From positions 5,456,001-5,520,000 of the forward strand of contig NZ_CP070225.1 in the NCBI RefSeq assembly GCF_021631985.1: a DNA stretch of 64,000 bases, given 5' to 3'. The translations under genes and the position numbers were made by a program. Of the stretch, positions 1 to 9,254 are shown piece by piece; position 1 is the first letter of the stretch, and each line of letters starts with the position of its first letter. The notes beneath the pieces were generated by a model. That model did not search any database and was not told where the DNA came from. It worked only from the letters and a program-made list of their open reading frames with translations. The stretch comes from Sandaracinus amylolyticus (lineage in GTDB: Bacteria; Myxococcota_A; Polyangia; Polyangiales; Sandaracinaceae).

Positions 1-29
1 GTGCGACCGCAGCCCGTTGAAAGTCGCAC
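1..29. other. Small inverted repeat before the first gene
   Basis: The arms gtgcgac (1-7) and gtcgcac (23-29) are perfect reverse complements around a 15-nt loop. The hairpin could end the transcript of a gene left of the window or act in the 5' region of the lipoprotein gene that follows. No T-run is present, so its role is uncertain. Confidence 0.35.
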
Positions 30-53
30 TTACGACTCCTAGCATCCGTGTCC

Positions 54-1271
54 ATGACGAGGATGCGCGCTTGGGCGGGGGCGCTGGCCCTCTTCTTCGT
101 GGGATGCGGTGGTGACGACGACGCGAGCGCGCCCGTCGACGCCGGCGCGGTGGACGCGGGGCAGAGCCCAGTCGACGGCGGGCCGCGCGAGCGGACCGAC
201 GCGGGCGCGACGGCAGTCGGGTGCGCCTCGTCGACGCGCCTCGAGGTGCCCGACGAGCCCGAGGCGCGCGGGCCGTGGCCCGTCGGCGTGCGCACCGTGA
301 CGGTGGGCCGCCTCACCGCCGACGTGTGGTACCCGGCGCAGCTGGGCAGCGAGGCCGGCGTCGCGCCCGCGACCTACGACATCCGCGACTGGCTCCCCGA
401 GAGCCAGCGCGGCGACGCGGTGATCCCCGACGCCGACAACCTGCTGCAGACCTGCGACTGCCATCGCGATCTGCCCGTCGACGCCGACCACGGGCCCTAC
501 CCCGCGATCGTCTTCGTGCACGGCACCGCGGCGTTCCGCACCCAGTCGCTCTCGTTCCTCACGCACTGGGCGAGCCGCGGCTTCGTCGTGATCGCGACCG
601 ATCATCCCGGCCTCTACCTCGGCGATCTGCTCGCGCTCGTGTGCCGCGATCCGCGCATGGGACCGCGCATGCTCGAAGAGGACGTCGACGCGATGCTCGA
701 TGCGCTGCGCGCGACGAGCGGCGATCTCGCGTGGCTCGCGGAGCGCGTCGATCCCGCGCGCATCGGCCTCGCGGGCCACAGCGCCGGCGGCATCGTCACG
801 AGCCTGAGCGATCGCGCCGGCGTGCGCGTCGTGATCGGCCTCTCGTCGAACGGCGCGGCACGCGAAGATCCCGGGCTCGAGGGATCGCTCTTCGTCGCGG
901 CGACCGACGACGCGGTCGTGCCGTACGCGTCGACCGTCAGCGCGTACGAGGGCTCGCCCGATCCCAAGTGGCTCGTCGGCATCGAGGGCAGCGGGCATCT
1001 CGCGCCGAGCGACCTCTGCGATCTCGAGAACGCCGATGGGCAGAACATGCTCGAGGTCGCGCAGGAGCACGGCGTGTGCGGCGCGCAATTCGCAGGGATG
1101 CTCTTCGACTGCCAGGAGGGCCACATCGATCCCGAGGCCGCGCGCGTGGTCGGTCGCGCGATCACGACCGCAGTGCTCGAGCAGATCCTGTGGTGCACCG
1201 ATCGCAGCGCGGCGATCGCCGCGATCCCCGAGCGCCTCGAGCACGTGGAGGAGCTGCGCAGCGCGCCGTGA
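54..1271 (+). CDS. Secreted lipoprotein, alpha/beta hydrolase
   Basis: This 405-residue protein has a lipoprotein signal ending in FFVGC, then an Asp/Ala/Gly-rich linker and an alpha/beta-hydrolase fold. The nucleophile elbow GHSAGG places the serine near residue 243. DDAVVPY near 285 and GSGHLAP (His about 315) fit the acid and histidine of the triad, and FVHGTAAF before them is the usual oxyanion His-Gly strand. The layout resembles bacterial chlorophyllase/PAF-acetylhydrolase-like esterases. The substrate is unknown and the enzyme probably sits on the outer envelope. The ATG at 54 was preferred to a GTG at 48 because it keeps a compact signal peptide. Confidence 0.85.
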   Translation: MTRMRAWAGALALFFVGCGGDDDASAPVDAGAVDAGQSPVDGGPRERTDAGATAVGCASSTRLEVPDEPEARGPWPVGVRTVTVGRLTADVWYPAQLGSEAGVAPATYDIRDWLPESQRGDAVIPDADNLLQTCDCHRDLPVDADHGPYPAIVFVHGTAAFRTQSLSFLTHWASRGFVVIATDHPGLYLGDLLALVCRDPRMGPRMLEEDVDAMLDALRATSGDLAWLAERVDPARIGLAGHSAGGIVTSLSDRAGVRVVIGLSSNGAAREDPGLEGSLFVAATDDAVVPYASTVSAYEGSPDPKWLVGIEGSGHLAPSDLCDLENADGQNMLEVAQEHGVCGAQFAGMLFDCQEGHIDPEAARVVGRAITTAVLEQILWCTDRSAAIAAIPERLEHVEELRSAP

Positions 1272-1311
1272 CGGGTTGGAAACCCAGCGCGGTTCGTGCG
1301 ACCACCGAAGG

Positions 1312-2763
1312 ATGTCGGTGGCCCGATACGGGATCCTCGTCGCGAGCGTGCTCCTGATCGCGGGGTGCACCGCGTCCGGCAGCGACGTCACACCCGAGGC
1401 CGACGCGGGCTTCCCGATCATCGACGAGGGCGGATGCCCACCCGTCCTCTGCACCGGGTTCGGCTACGTGTGCCGCGAGGGGCGCGTGCACGAGAGAGTC
1501 CCGGTGCCGGCCGCGTGCGACGCGCCGCCGACCGAGTGTCCCGACGGGATCGTCGCGTACGTGTGCACGCTCGGATGCGTCGAGGGCAGCACCGATCCCG
1601 GCGACCCGTTCGCGCTCTGCGCCGAGAGCACGCTCCCGCGCGTCGGCACGCCCTGCGCGAGCGACGACGACTGCACGCCGAGCGCGCCCCACATGGAGCT
1701 CCGCTGCGACACCGCCCTCGGCACGTGCACGCAGCAGCAGCCCGAGGTCTGCAATCGCACCGACGACGACCGCGACACGCTCGTCGACGAAGGGTGCACC
1801 TGCGAGGCGCGCGTCGTGGCGACGATCGAGGAGCCCGTGTCCCCGGTCGAGTCCACGATGACCCACGATCGCATCGCGCTGCTCGCCATGTCGGGCGATC
1901 GCAGCACCGCTCGCGTCCACGTGATCGACCGCGACGGGAACACGGTCTACGAGGTCGACGACATCCCGTTCGCGGCGCGCGTCCAGCGGGTCGGCGACGA
2001 GCTCGTCGTGCTCCAGCACGATCCCAGCACCGGACGAACGAGCCTGCTGCGGCTGCGCGAGGACGGCGCGCACCAGACCGTCGTGCTGGACCGGACGCCG
2101 ATCGGTGGTTCCCCGTTCGTGCTCGGCGACGAGCGAGGCTGGACCCTGCTCCTGCACGTGAACGGGCGCATCGGCCTCACCCGGCACTCCCTCAGGGGAG
2201 AGCGCACGGCGGTCCGCGTCGCGACCGAGATGAGGACGCTCCTGCTCGCCAGCAGCGACGGTGCAGGAGGTGTCGTCGCGTACGCCGACGAGAACGAGCT
2301 CCCGCAGATCGCATGGCTCGACGATCGCCTCGCGCTCCATCCGATCGCGAGCGGCGGGCTGAGCGCCGGTACGCTCGACGCGGCGTACCGCGAAGGCGAG
2401 CACGTGGTGCTCGCGACCGACCCCCGCGCAACACCGCGCATCTTCCGCATCGGAACGACGGGCACGCTCGTCGAGGAGCGGACGATCGTTCCACCGCGCC
2501 GTCCCGTCGAGCTCACGCGGCTCGCGCTCGAGCCTGCGACCGGAGCGACCGCGATCGCGTTCACGACCGGCGGCGAGCTCACCGTCGCGCGCTACGACGA
2601 AGCGGGCGAGCCCGTCGACGTCCCGGTGCTGACGGACGCCCAGCCGTACCTGGCACAAGCGTTCGGCTACGTCGGCGGAGCGCTGCGGCTCGTCACCGCG
2701 GAGCAGGACGGAAGCGGCATCGCGAGGTGGAGGGTGATCGATCCATGCGTGCCCCTGCCCTGA
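1312..2763 (+). CDS. Cys-rich lipoprotein, paralog A
   Basis: This 483-residue protein starts with a lipoprotein signal (lipobox LLIAGC). A Cys-rich N-terminal third follows, ending in a motif CNRTDDDRDTLVDEGC that resembles the MopE-type metal-binding consensus but lacks the internal DC. The rest is a beta-rich, probably propeller-like domain with repeated strand-turn segments. It is a paralog of the next gene: same order of Cys module, degenerate MopE motif and C-terminal domain ending in DPC. Function is unknown; a surface location is likely. The start ATG was chosen for the signal peptide, since the reading frame is open much further upstream. Confidence 0.75.
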   Translation: MSVARYGILVASVLLIAGCTASGSDVTPEADAGFPIIDEGGCPPVLCTGFGYVCREGRVHERVPVPAACDAPPTECPDGIVAYVCTLGCVEGSTDPGDPFALCAESTLPRVGTPCASDDDCTPSAPHMELRCDTALGTCTQQQPEVCNRTDDDRDTLVDEGCTCEARVVATIEEPVSPVESTMTHDRIALLAMSGDRSTARVHVIDRDGNTVYEVDDIPFAARVQRVGDELVVLQHDPSTGRTSLLRLREDGAHQTVVLDRTPIGGSPFVLGDERGWTLLLHVNGRIGLTRHSLRGERTAVRVATEMRTLLLASSDGAGGVVAYADENELPQIAWLDDRLALHPIASGGLSAGTLDAAYREGEHVVLATDPRATPRIFRIGTTGTLVEERTIVPPRRPVELTRLALEPATGATAIAFTTGGELTVARYDEAGEPVDVPVLTDAQPYLAQAFGYVGGALRLVTAEQDGSGIARWRVIDPCVPLP

Positions 2764-4163
2764 TCGCGACGGCCGCGATCCTCGCGATCGGCTGCGGGCC
2801 CGGAAGCAGCGCGATCGAAGGCGACGCCGGGCCGCCCGGCGCGTGCACGTTCGAGTGTTTCCCCGGCGGGTTCCGCTGCCGCGGAGGCGTGATCGTCGAA
2901 GTGCCGCGGGTCACCGTCCCCTGCGACACGACGTCGGTCTGCCCCGACGGCGAGCCCGTGCACACGTGCGAGCGCGGGTGCGTCGAGGACGCGATGTCGT
3001 CGTCGAGCGACGACCTCTGCAACGAGACGCGCCCGAAGAACGAGGGCGACCCCTGCGAGATCGACGCCGACTGCGAGCCGAGCGCGACCTCGACGCCGCT
3101 CGCATGCGACCCGCTGCTCCGAGTCTGCGTCCCGCCGCGCGCCGAGGCGTGCAACGGCTTCGACGACGACTTCGACGACACGATCGACGAGTCCTGCGAG
3201 TGCTCGCCGCGCGTGGTCGCGTCGCTCGAGATGTCGAGCGCGGACTTCCCGCTCGACGCCGCGTTCGGACCCGATCGCATCGCGCTCGTCCGCTTCGTTC
3301 CCGCGGCCGCGGCCGCGCGCTCCGGCTCGCTGCACCTGCTCGACGCATCCGGCGCGCCGGTCGCGGAGATCGACGAGCTCGCGCACGTCTCGTCGATCAC
3401 GCGCGACGACGGCGAGTTCCGGCTGCTCCTTCACGCGGCGCTCGGTCGCTCGACCGTGCTCCGCCTCCACGACGACGGCACCGAGGAGCGCGTCGCCCTC
3501 GATCGCACGGCGCCGGGCAGCCCTGCGTTCGTCTACGGCGACGACGCCGGTTGGACGATGCTCTCGATGGTCAACGGCCGCCTCGCGATGACGCGCCACG
3601 CGCCCACCGGCGCGCGCACCGCGATGCGGCTCACGACCGAGCCCGGAAACGTGCTCTTCGTCGCGCCGCACGCAGGCGCGCACGTGTTCGGGCTCGATGC
3701 GCGGATCATGGAGGCGAGCGCGACGCTCGAGCTCACCGAGCGCGCCTCGGTGCCCGCGTTCCCCTTCCGCGCCGACGCCCTGCCGCTCGCAGACGGCCGC
3801 ACGCGGCTGCTCCTCGAAGAGACCGTCGCGCTCGCGCACCTCGTCACGCTGCACCCCGACGGATCGCTCGAGGAGCACGGCACCATGCGCCTCGGCTCCA
3901 ACGAGGAGCCGAAGCGCGCCGCGATCGATCCCGCGACCGAGCGCCTCGCCGTCGCGTGGCGCGACGCGAGCAGCGTGCACGTCGAGCTCTTCGATGCGCG
4001 GAGCATCACGCCGACGCACCAGGTCGTGCTGCGCGCGCAGCCGTTCACGACCTACGCGATCGGCCACGTCGGCACCGGCTTCCGCGTCGTCGTCGGCCAC
4101 CAGGACGACCCCGCGAGCCCGGCGTGGACGATCTTCGACCCCTGCCCGTCGCCCGCCGAGTGA
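2745..4163 (+). CDS. Cys-rich lipoprotein, paralog B
   Basis: This 472-residue paralog of the preceding gene has a signal peptide with lipobox LAIGC, a Cys-rich segment and the degenerate motif CNGFDDDFDDTIDESC near residue 140. A long beta-rich domain ending in FDPC follows. The ATG overlaps the end of the upstream gene by 19 bases, so the two are translationally linked. Its stop TGA abuts the stop of the convergent OsmC gene in the palindrome TGATCA (4161-4166). Function is not known; the pair probably arose by tandem duplication. Confidence 0.75.
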   Translation: MRAPALIATAAILAIGCGPGSSAIEGDAGPPGACTFECFPGGFRCRGGVIVEVPRVTVPCDTTSVCPDGEPVHTCERGCVEDAMSSSSDDLCNETRPKNEGDPCEIDADCEPSATSTPLACDPLLRVCVPPRAEACNGFDDDFDDTIDESCECSPRVVASLEMSSADFPLDAAFGPDRIALVRFVPAAAAARSGSLHLLDASGAPVAEIDELAHVSSITRDDGEFRLLLHAALGRSTVLRLHDDGTEERVALDRTAPGSPAFVYGDDAGWTMLSMVNGRLAMTRHAPTGARTAMRLTTEPGNVLFVAPHAGAHVFGLDARIMEASATLELTERASVPAFPFRADALPLADGRTRLLLEETVALAHLVTLHPDGSLEEHGTMRLGSNEEPKRAAIDPATERLAVAWRDASSVHVELFDARSITPTHQVVLRAQPFTTYAIGHVGTGFRVVVGHQDDPASPAWTIFDPCPSPAE

Positions 4164-4613
4164 TCACCCCGGCTCGACGACGACCTCGGTCGTCACCGAG
4201 CTCGCGATGAAGCAGCCGTCGTGCGCCTGACGATGCAGCGAGGCCAGCGTCGCCGCGTCCGGTGTTGCTCCACCGAACGTGATGCGCGGCCGCAGCACCA
4301 CGCGGGTCACACGCATCTTCTCTCCGGGCCGCCGCTCGAGCGTCCCGCGCGCGTCGTCGTCGTACCGGTCGACCACGATGCCCTTGCGCGCGCACAGCGC
4401 GAGGAACGTCAGCATGTGACAGCTCGCGAGCGCCGCGACGAGGAGCTCCTCGGGGTTCGGCAGCGCGGCATCCCCGAGATACTCGGGCGCCGCGCTCATC
4501 TCGTGGGAGACACCGCCTCCGTACTCGACGCGATGGGACCGCGAGTACTGCCGATACGAGTGCTCCCGATCCCCGCGTCTCCATTCGATCTTCGCGACGT
4601 GCTCGCTCGCCAT
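4164..4613 (-). CDS. OsmC family peroxiredoxin-like protein
   Basis: This 149-residue protein has the OsmC/Ohr fold signature: EELLVAALASCHMLTFL carries the first catalytic cysteine and HDGCFIASS the second. Family members reduce organic hydroperoxides with a Cys pair in the cytoplasm. Upstream in-frame codons could add 12 residues, but MASEHVAKIEWRRG matches the usual OsmC N-terminus, so the ATG at 4613 was chosen. It is transcribed toward the lipoprotein pair and is probably a single-gene unit. Confidence 0.9.
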   Translation of the reverse strand: MASEHVAKIEWRRGDREHSYRQYSRSHRVEYGGGVSHEMSAAPEYLGDAALPNPEELLVAALASCHMLTFLALCARKGIVVDRYDDDARGTLERRPGEKMRVTRVVLRPRITFGGATPDAATLASLHRQAHDGCFIASSVTTEVVVEPG

Positions 4614-4745
4614 GTCGCGATGCGTGCGAGGCGATGAATGCGTTTGCAAGTGGCTTGCCCTGTGGGGTGATCGAGACCACAGTCGCTCCGCCGCGCGACG
4701 ACCCCTTCATTTCTCTCGAAATCGTCCGCGCCGCGAGGTCAGGAA

Positions 4746-5966
4746 ATGTCGACCGCGGAACACGAACCGCGCGCGTCGCAGTCATCGACGCTGGGGACGG
4801 CTCCGGCGCTGCGCCCGCCGCCGCCGCTGGCGAAGCGCCTGATGCTCTTGTTCACGGTGCTCACCCTCGCCGGGCTGGGTGTCGCGCTCTCGCAGCGGCT
4901 CGGTCAGGCATCGGAAGAGCAGGCGCAGTTCGCCACCGCGCGCGAGGAAGCAGCCGCCGCCGCGGGCCGTGCGCCCGAGGTGGAGGTGGTCCGTCCGACC
5001 ACCGCCGCGTTCGCGCCGCTCGTCGTGCTTCAGGGGACCCTCGAGCCAGTGCAGGCCGCGGACCTCGGGTTCGAGGTCGCAGGCCGAGTGTCGCGTGTGG
5101 ACGTCGCGCTCGGCGAGCACGTGCGCGCAGGTCAGCCGCTGGTGTCGCTCGATCGCGCCAGCCTGGGCGCGCAGAGCGCGCAGAGCGAGGCCGCCATCGC
5201 CGTCGCTCAGGCGAACGTCGACATGCTGCGCGACCGCGTGACCCTCCTGGAAGGTCTCGTGCGCAGCGGTGCGTCGCCCGAGCGCGAGCTCACGACCGCG
5301 CGCCAGCAGCTCGCGGTCGCCGAGGCCCAGCTCGGTCAGGCGATGGCGAGCCGCCGTCAGCTCGCGACCCAGTCCGCGGATCACGTGCTGCGCGCGCCCT
5401 TCGAGGGCGTCGTGACGCGCGTGCCGAACGGCGTCGGCGCCGTCGCCGGCCCGGGCATGACGCTGGTGCGCGTCGAGGATCTCTCGTCGCTGCGCCTGCG
5501 CACCACGGTGAGCCAGTCGGAGCTCGAGGCGCTCGAGGTCGGCGCGACCGCGTCGATCGAGGGCCACGAGGGCGTGAGTGGGACGATCCGCAGCGCGGTG
5601 CGCTCGCTCGATCCGCAGACGCGCCGCGCGCCGGTCGAGGTGCTCGTGCCCAACGAGGGCACGCACCTCGTCGCGAACGCGCTCGTGCGTGCGCGCGTGG
5701 TCGTCGGCACCCCGCGCCCCGCGCTTCGTCTCCCCGCCACCACGCGCCGCCCCAACGGATCGATCCTCGTGATCGACGCCGAGGGACGCGTCGTCGCCCG
5801 CAACGTGTCGGCGCAGTCGGACGTCGACGGGTCGTGGCTCGTCACCGACGGGCTCGGCACCGAGGACCGCGTCGTGCTGCGTCCCGCGACCGCGCGCGAA
5901 GGCCAGATCATCGTGCCCGTCGAGTCGCAGACCGCGCCGGCCGATCCGCCGCGCGCCGAGCTGTGA
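4746..5966 (+). CDS. RND efflux periplasmic adaptor (HlyD/MFP family)
   Basis: This 406-residue membrane fusion protein has one N-terminal membrane anchor (about residues 31-48). It is followed by the first half of a lipoyl-like domain (LGFEVAGRVSRVDVALGEHV), an alpha-helical hairpin (about 125-190), the second lipoyl half (LRAPFEGVVTRVPNGVG) and beta-barrel segments. It would bridge the RND pump encoded 56 bp downstream to an outer-membrane channel. No TolC-like gene lies in this window. A purine-rich GAGGTCAGGA just before the ATG is a good ribosome-binding site. Confidence 0.92.
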   Translation: MSTAEHEPRASQSSTLGTAPALRPPPPLAKRLMLLFTVLTLAGLGVALSQRLGQASEEQAQFATAREEAAAAAGRAPEVEVVRPTTAAFAPLVVLQGTLEPVQAADLGFEVAGRVSRVDVALGEHVRAGQPLVSLDRASLGAQSAQSEAAIAVAQANVDMLRDRVTLLEGLVRSGASPERELTTARQQLAVAEAQLGQAMASRRQLATQSADHVLRAPFEGVVTRVPNGVGAVAGPGMTLVRVEDLSSLRLRTTVSQSELEALEVGATASIEGHEGVSGTIRSAVRSLDPQTRRAPVEVLVPNEGTHLVANALVRARVVVGTPRPALRLPATTRRPNGSILVIDAEGRVVARNVSAQSDVDGSWLVTDGLGTEDRVVLRPATAREGQIIVPVESQTAPADPPRAEL

Positions 5967-6022
5967 TCGACGCGCCCGCAGAAAACTGAGTCGGGCTCAA
6001 TTTCCAGCCCTCGAGGTTCGAG

Positions 6023-9000
6023 ATGACGTTGTCGGACGTCGCGATCAAGCGTCCCGTGTTCACCTCGATGATCTCGCTCGGGATCATCGTGCTCGGGGTC
6101 CTCGGGTACTCGCGCCTCGGCGTGAACCTGTTCCCCGACGTCGAGTTCCCCGCGGTGACGGTCACGACCGTCTACCCCGGCGCGAGCCCGGCCGAGATGG
6201 AGACGCAGGTCACCGAGAAGATCGAGGACGCGATCGTCTCGCTGCCCGGCATCGATCGCATCCAGAGCTGGTCGCGCGACTCGGTCTCGAACGTCGTCAT
6301 CTTCTTCGAGCTCGACGTCGATCCGGTCGAGGCCGCGACCCAGGTGCGCGAGCGCGTCGCGCAGATCCGCGCGCAGCTGCCGCGCGAGGTCGAGGACCCG
6401 ACCGTCGTGCGCCTCGACATCAGCGCGGCGCCGATCATGACGTACACGCTGTCGGGCGACGCGGATCTCAACGCGCTTCGCGACTTCGCCGAGGACGACA
6501 TCCGTCCCTACCTCGAGCAGGTCGACGGTGTCGCGAGCGTCAGCGTCAACGGCGGCCGCGAGCGCCAGATCAACGTCGAGCTCGACGTCGATCGCCTGAT
6601 CGCGCTCGGCATGACGCCGCTCTCGGTGGTCGAGCAGATCCAGCGCGAGAACCTGAGCGTCCCCGCGGGCGGCTTCGACGAGGGTGATCGCCGCATCGCG
6701 GTGCGCACGCTCGGCGAGCTCGTCAGCGTCGACGAGCTGCGCCAGCTCCCGGTGGGCACCGGCGCGGACGGCTCGCTCGTGCGCCTCGGCGACATCGGCA
6801 CCATCGAGGACGGCTTCGCCGATCAGACGACGATCGTGCGCAGCAACGGCCGTCCCGCGGTCGTGTTCGCGATCATGAAGGCGTCGGGCTCGAACACGGT
6901 CGAGATCAGCGAGGGCGTGCGCGCGCGCATCGCGGAGCTCGCGATGCCGCCCGGCGTCAGCGCGACGCTGGTGATGGATCAGGCGGAGTTCGTGCTCGAG
7001 AACGCGCACGAGGTGCAGATCGCGCTCTGGTTCGGCGGCGCGATGGCGATCCTGATCATCCTCGTGTTCCTGATGGACCTGCGCAGCACGTTCATCAGCG
7101 CGCTCGCCCTGCCCACCAGCGTGCTCGGCGCGTTCTTCTTCATGTACCTGATGGGCTTCACGCTCAACATGATGACCCTCCTGGGTCTCTCGCTCGCGAT
7201 CGGTCTGCTCATCGACGACTCGATCGTGGTCCGCGAGAACATCATGAAGCACCTCGAGCGCGGCGAGGACCCCGAGGTCGCCGCGAGCAAGGGCACGCGC
7301 GAGATCACGCTCGCCGTGCTCGCGACCACCGCGACGCTCTGCGCGGTGTTCGTCCCGGTCGCGTTCACCGGCGGCATGGTCGGTCAGTTCTTCCGAGAGT
7401 TCGGCCTGACGATCGCGGCCGCGACGGTCCTCAGCGCGTGGGTCGCGTTCACGCTCGACCCGATGCTCTCGGCGCGCCTCGCCAAGAAGATCGAAGGCGG
7501 CGCGCACGCCGGTCACGACGACGGCGCGTTCGGCTTCATCAAGCGCCCGCTGCGCGGCTTCTACGAGACGCTCGACTCGCTCTACGCGTCGCTGCTCGTG
7601 TGGCTGCTCGCGAAGAAGTGGCGCATGGCCGTCGCGCTCTTCCTCGCGTTCGCGTGCTTCGTGGGCTCGCAGATGCTCGTGCCGCTCATGGGCAGCGAGT
7701 TCACGTCGGCGGAGGATCGCGGTCAGTTCAACGTCGACATCGAGCTGCCCGCGGGAACGCGCCTCGAGGAGAGCGCGCGTCTGTCCGCGCTCGCCGAGAA
7801 CGAGCTCGCGCAGGACCCGCTCTTCACGAACATCTACGTCCGCGCGGGCGTGAACGGCGCCCCGAACATGGTCACCTGGACCGTGATCTGCCCGCCGAAG
7901 AACGAACGCGACGTGACGCAGGTCGAGCTCGAGCACCGCACGCGCGCCGCGATCGTGCGGCACATCCCCGAGGCCGAGATCGCGATCTCGCCGCCCGGCA
8001 TCGTCGAGGGTGGTCGCGACTACGGCATGGAGCTGCACGTGGTCGGCGACGACTTCGCGTCGATCGCGGAGACCGCGGACTTCTTCTACGACACGCTGCG
8101 CGGCATCCCGGGCACGCGCGACGTCGATCGCCAGTACTCGCCGGGCAGCCCGCAGCTCGAGGTGCACGTCGATCGCGATCGCGCGTCGCAGCTGCACATC
8201 CCGCTCGCGCTGATCGCGCGCACCGCGCGTGCGTCGATCGAGGGCGAGGTCGCGGGCCAGTACCGCGACGGCGACGACGAGGTCGACATCCGCGTGCGGC
8301 TGCGCCCCGAGGATCGCGCGCACGCGGGGCTGATCGCGAACCTGCGCATCGCGTCGCCGGGTGGCTTCGTGCCGCTCTCGGATCTCGCGACCGTCGGTCG
8401 CGGCGAGGGCCCCGCGGAGATCCAGCGCAGCAACCGACGCCGCGCCATCGTCGTGACCGCGTCGGCCGAGGGCCGTCCGATCGGCGACGTGCTCGCCGAG
8501 TTCCAGCAGCGCATCGCCGATCACCCGATGCCCGCCGGCGTGAGCTGGGAGCTCGAGGGTCAGGCGAAGATGATGAACGAGTCGAACTCGAACATGGCGA
8601 TCGCGCTGCTGCTCGGGATCGTCTTCATCTACCTGGTGCTCGCGTCGCAGTTCGAGTCGCTGATGCACCCGGTCACGATCATGATGGCGCTGCCGCTCGC
8701 GTTCGTCGGCGCGTTCGTGGCGCTCTTCCTCGCGCACTCCTCGATGTCGATGGGCGCGACGATCGGCTTCATCCTCTTGATGGGCCTCGTCACGAAGAAC
8801 GGCATCTTGTTGATCGATCACGCGGTCACGAAGGTGCGCGAGGAAGGGTGGACGCCGCACCAGGCGATCCTCGACGCCGGCCCTTCGCGCATGCGCCCGA
8901 TCCTCATGACGAGCGCCGCGATGGTGCTCGGCATGCTCCCGACCGCGCTGAACAACGGCCCCGGCAGCGAGTTCCGCGCGCCGATGGCGATCGGCATCAT

Positions 9001-9208
9001 CGGCGGCGTCATCAGCTCGACGCTGCTCACGCTGCTCGTGGTGCCGGTCTTCTATCTGATGATGGAAGGCATGCGCGAGCGCGCGGCGGACTTCTGGGTG
9101 CGCTGGGTGCTCGGTCGTCCGCGCGCGCCCGGCGGTGCGCGCAAGGCGGTGAGCATCGCGCGCGAGCCCGAGCGCACCGAGCCGATGATCGACGCCGCCG
9201 AGGAGTGA
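6023..9208 (+). CDS. RND efflux transporter permease (AcrB/HAE1-like)
   Basis: At 1061 residues this is the normal size for an RND pump. It starts with the typical SDVAIKRPVFTSMISLGI first transmembrane segment, has two large periplasmic loops and two blocks of transmembrane helices (about 335-545 and 855-1030). The helix-4 proton-relay pair is present in GLLIDDSIVVREN (Asp near 398-399). With the adaptor upstream it forms the inner-membrane and periplasmic parts of a tripartite exporter. The substrate cannot be read from sequence. GAGGTTCGAG precedes the ATG. Confidence 0.95.
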   Translation: MTLSDVAIKRPVFTSMISLGIIVLGVLGYSRLGVNLFPDVEFPAVTVTTVYPGASPAEMETQVTEKIEDAIVSLPGIDRIQSWSRDSVSNVVIFFELDVDPVEAATQVRERVAQIRAQLPREVEDPTVVRLDISAAPIMTYTLSGDADLNALRDFAEDDIRPYLEQVDGVASVSVNGGRERQINVELDVDRLIALGMTPLSVVEQIQRENLSVPAGGFDEGDRRIAVRTLGELVSVDELRQLPVGTGADGSLVRLGDIGTIEDGFADQTTIVRSNGRPAVVFAIMKASGSNTVEISEGVRARIAELAMPPGVSATLVMDQAEFVLENAHEVQIALWFGGAMAILIILVFLMDLRSTFISALALPTSVLGAFFFMYLMGFTLNMMTLLGLSLAIGLLIDDSIVVRENIMKHLERGEDPEVAASKGTREITLAVLATTATLCAVFVPVAFTGGMVGQFFREFGLTIAAATVLSAWVAFTLDPMLSARLAKKIEGGAHAGHDDGAFGFIKRPLRGFYETLDSLYASLLVWLLAKKWRMAVALFLAFACFVGSQMLVPLMGSEFTSAEDRGQFNVDIELPAGTRLEESARLSALAENELAQDPLFTNIYVRAGVNGAPNMVTWTVICPPKNERDVTQVELEHRTRAAIVRHIPEAEIAISPPGIVEGGRDYGMELHVVGDDFASIAETADFFYDTLRGIPGTRDVDRQYSPGSPQLEVHVDRDRASQLHIPLALIARTARASIEGEVAGQYRDGDDEVDIRVRLRPEDRAHAGLIANLRIASPGGFVPLSDLATVGRGEGPAEIQRSNRRRAIVVTASAEGRPIGDVLAEFQQRIADHPMPAGVSWELEGQAKMMNESNSNMAIALLLGIVFIYLVLASQFESLMHPVTIMMALPLAFVGAFVALFLAHSSMSMGATIGFILLMGLVTKNGILLIDHAVTKVREEGWTPHQAILDAGPSRMRPILMTSAAMVLGMLPTALNNGPGSEFRAPMAIGIIGGVISSTLLTLLVVPVFYLMMEGMRERAADFWVRWVLGRPRAPGGARKAVSIAREPERTEPMIDAAEE

Positions 9209-9240
9209 TCGAGCGCGCGTGCGGCGCGGGTGGGCTCGAA

Positions 9241-9246
9241 TACACT
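9241..9246 (+). promoter_or_regulatory. -10-like hexamer TACACT before rlmM
   Basis: TACACT ends 8 nt before the ATG of the methyltransferase gene, leaving no room for a Shine-Dalgarno site if transcription starts at the normal distance. It is one of nine similar cases in this window. No clear -35 element is visible. Confidence 0.4.
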
Positions 9247-9254
9247 CGCGCCGC

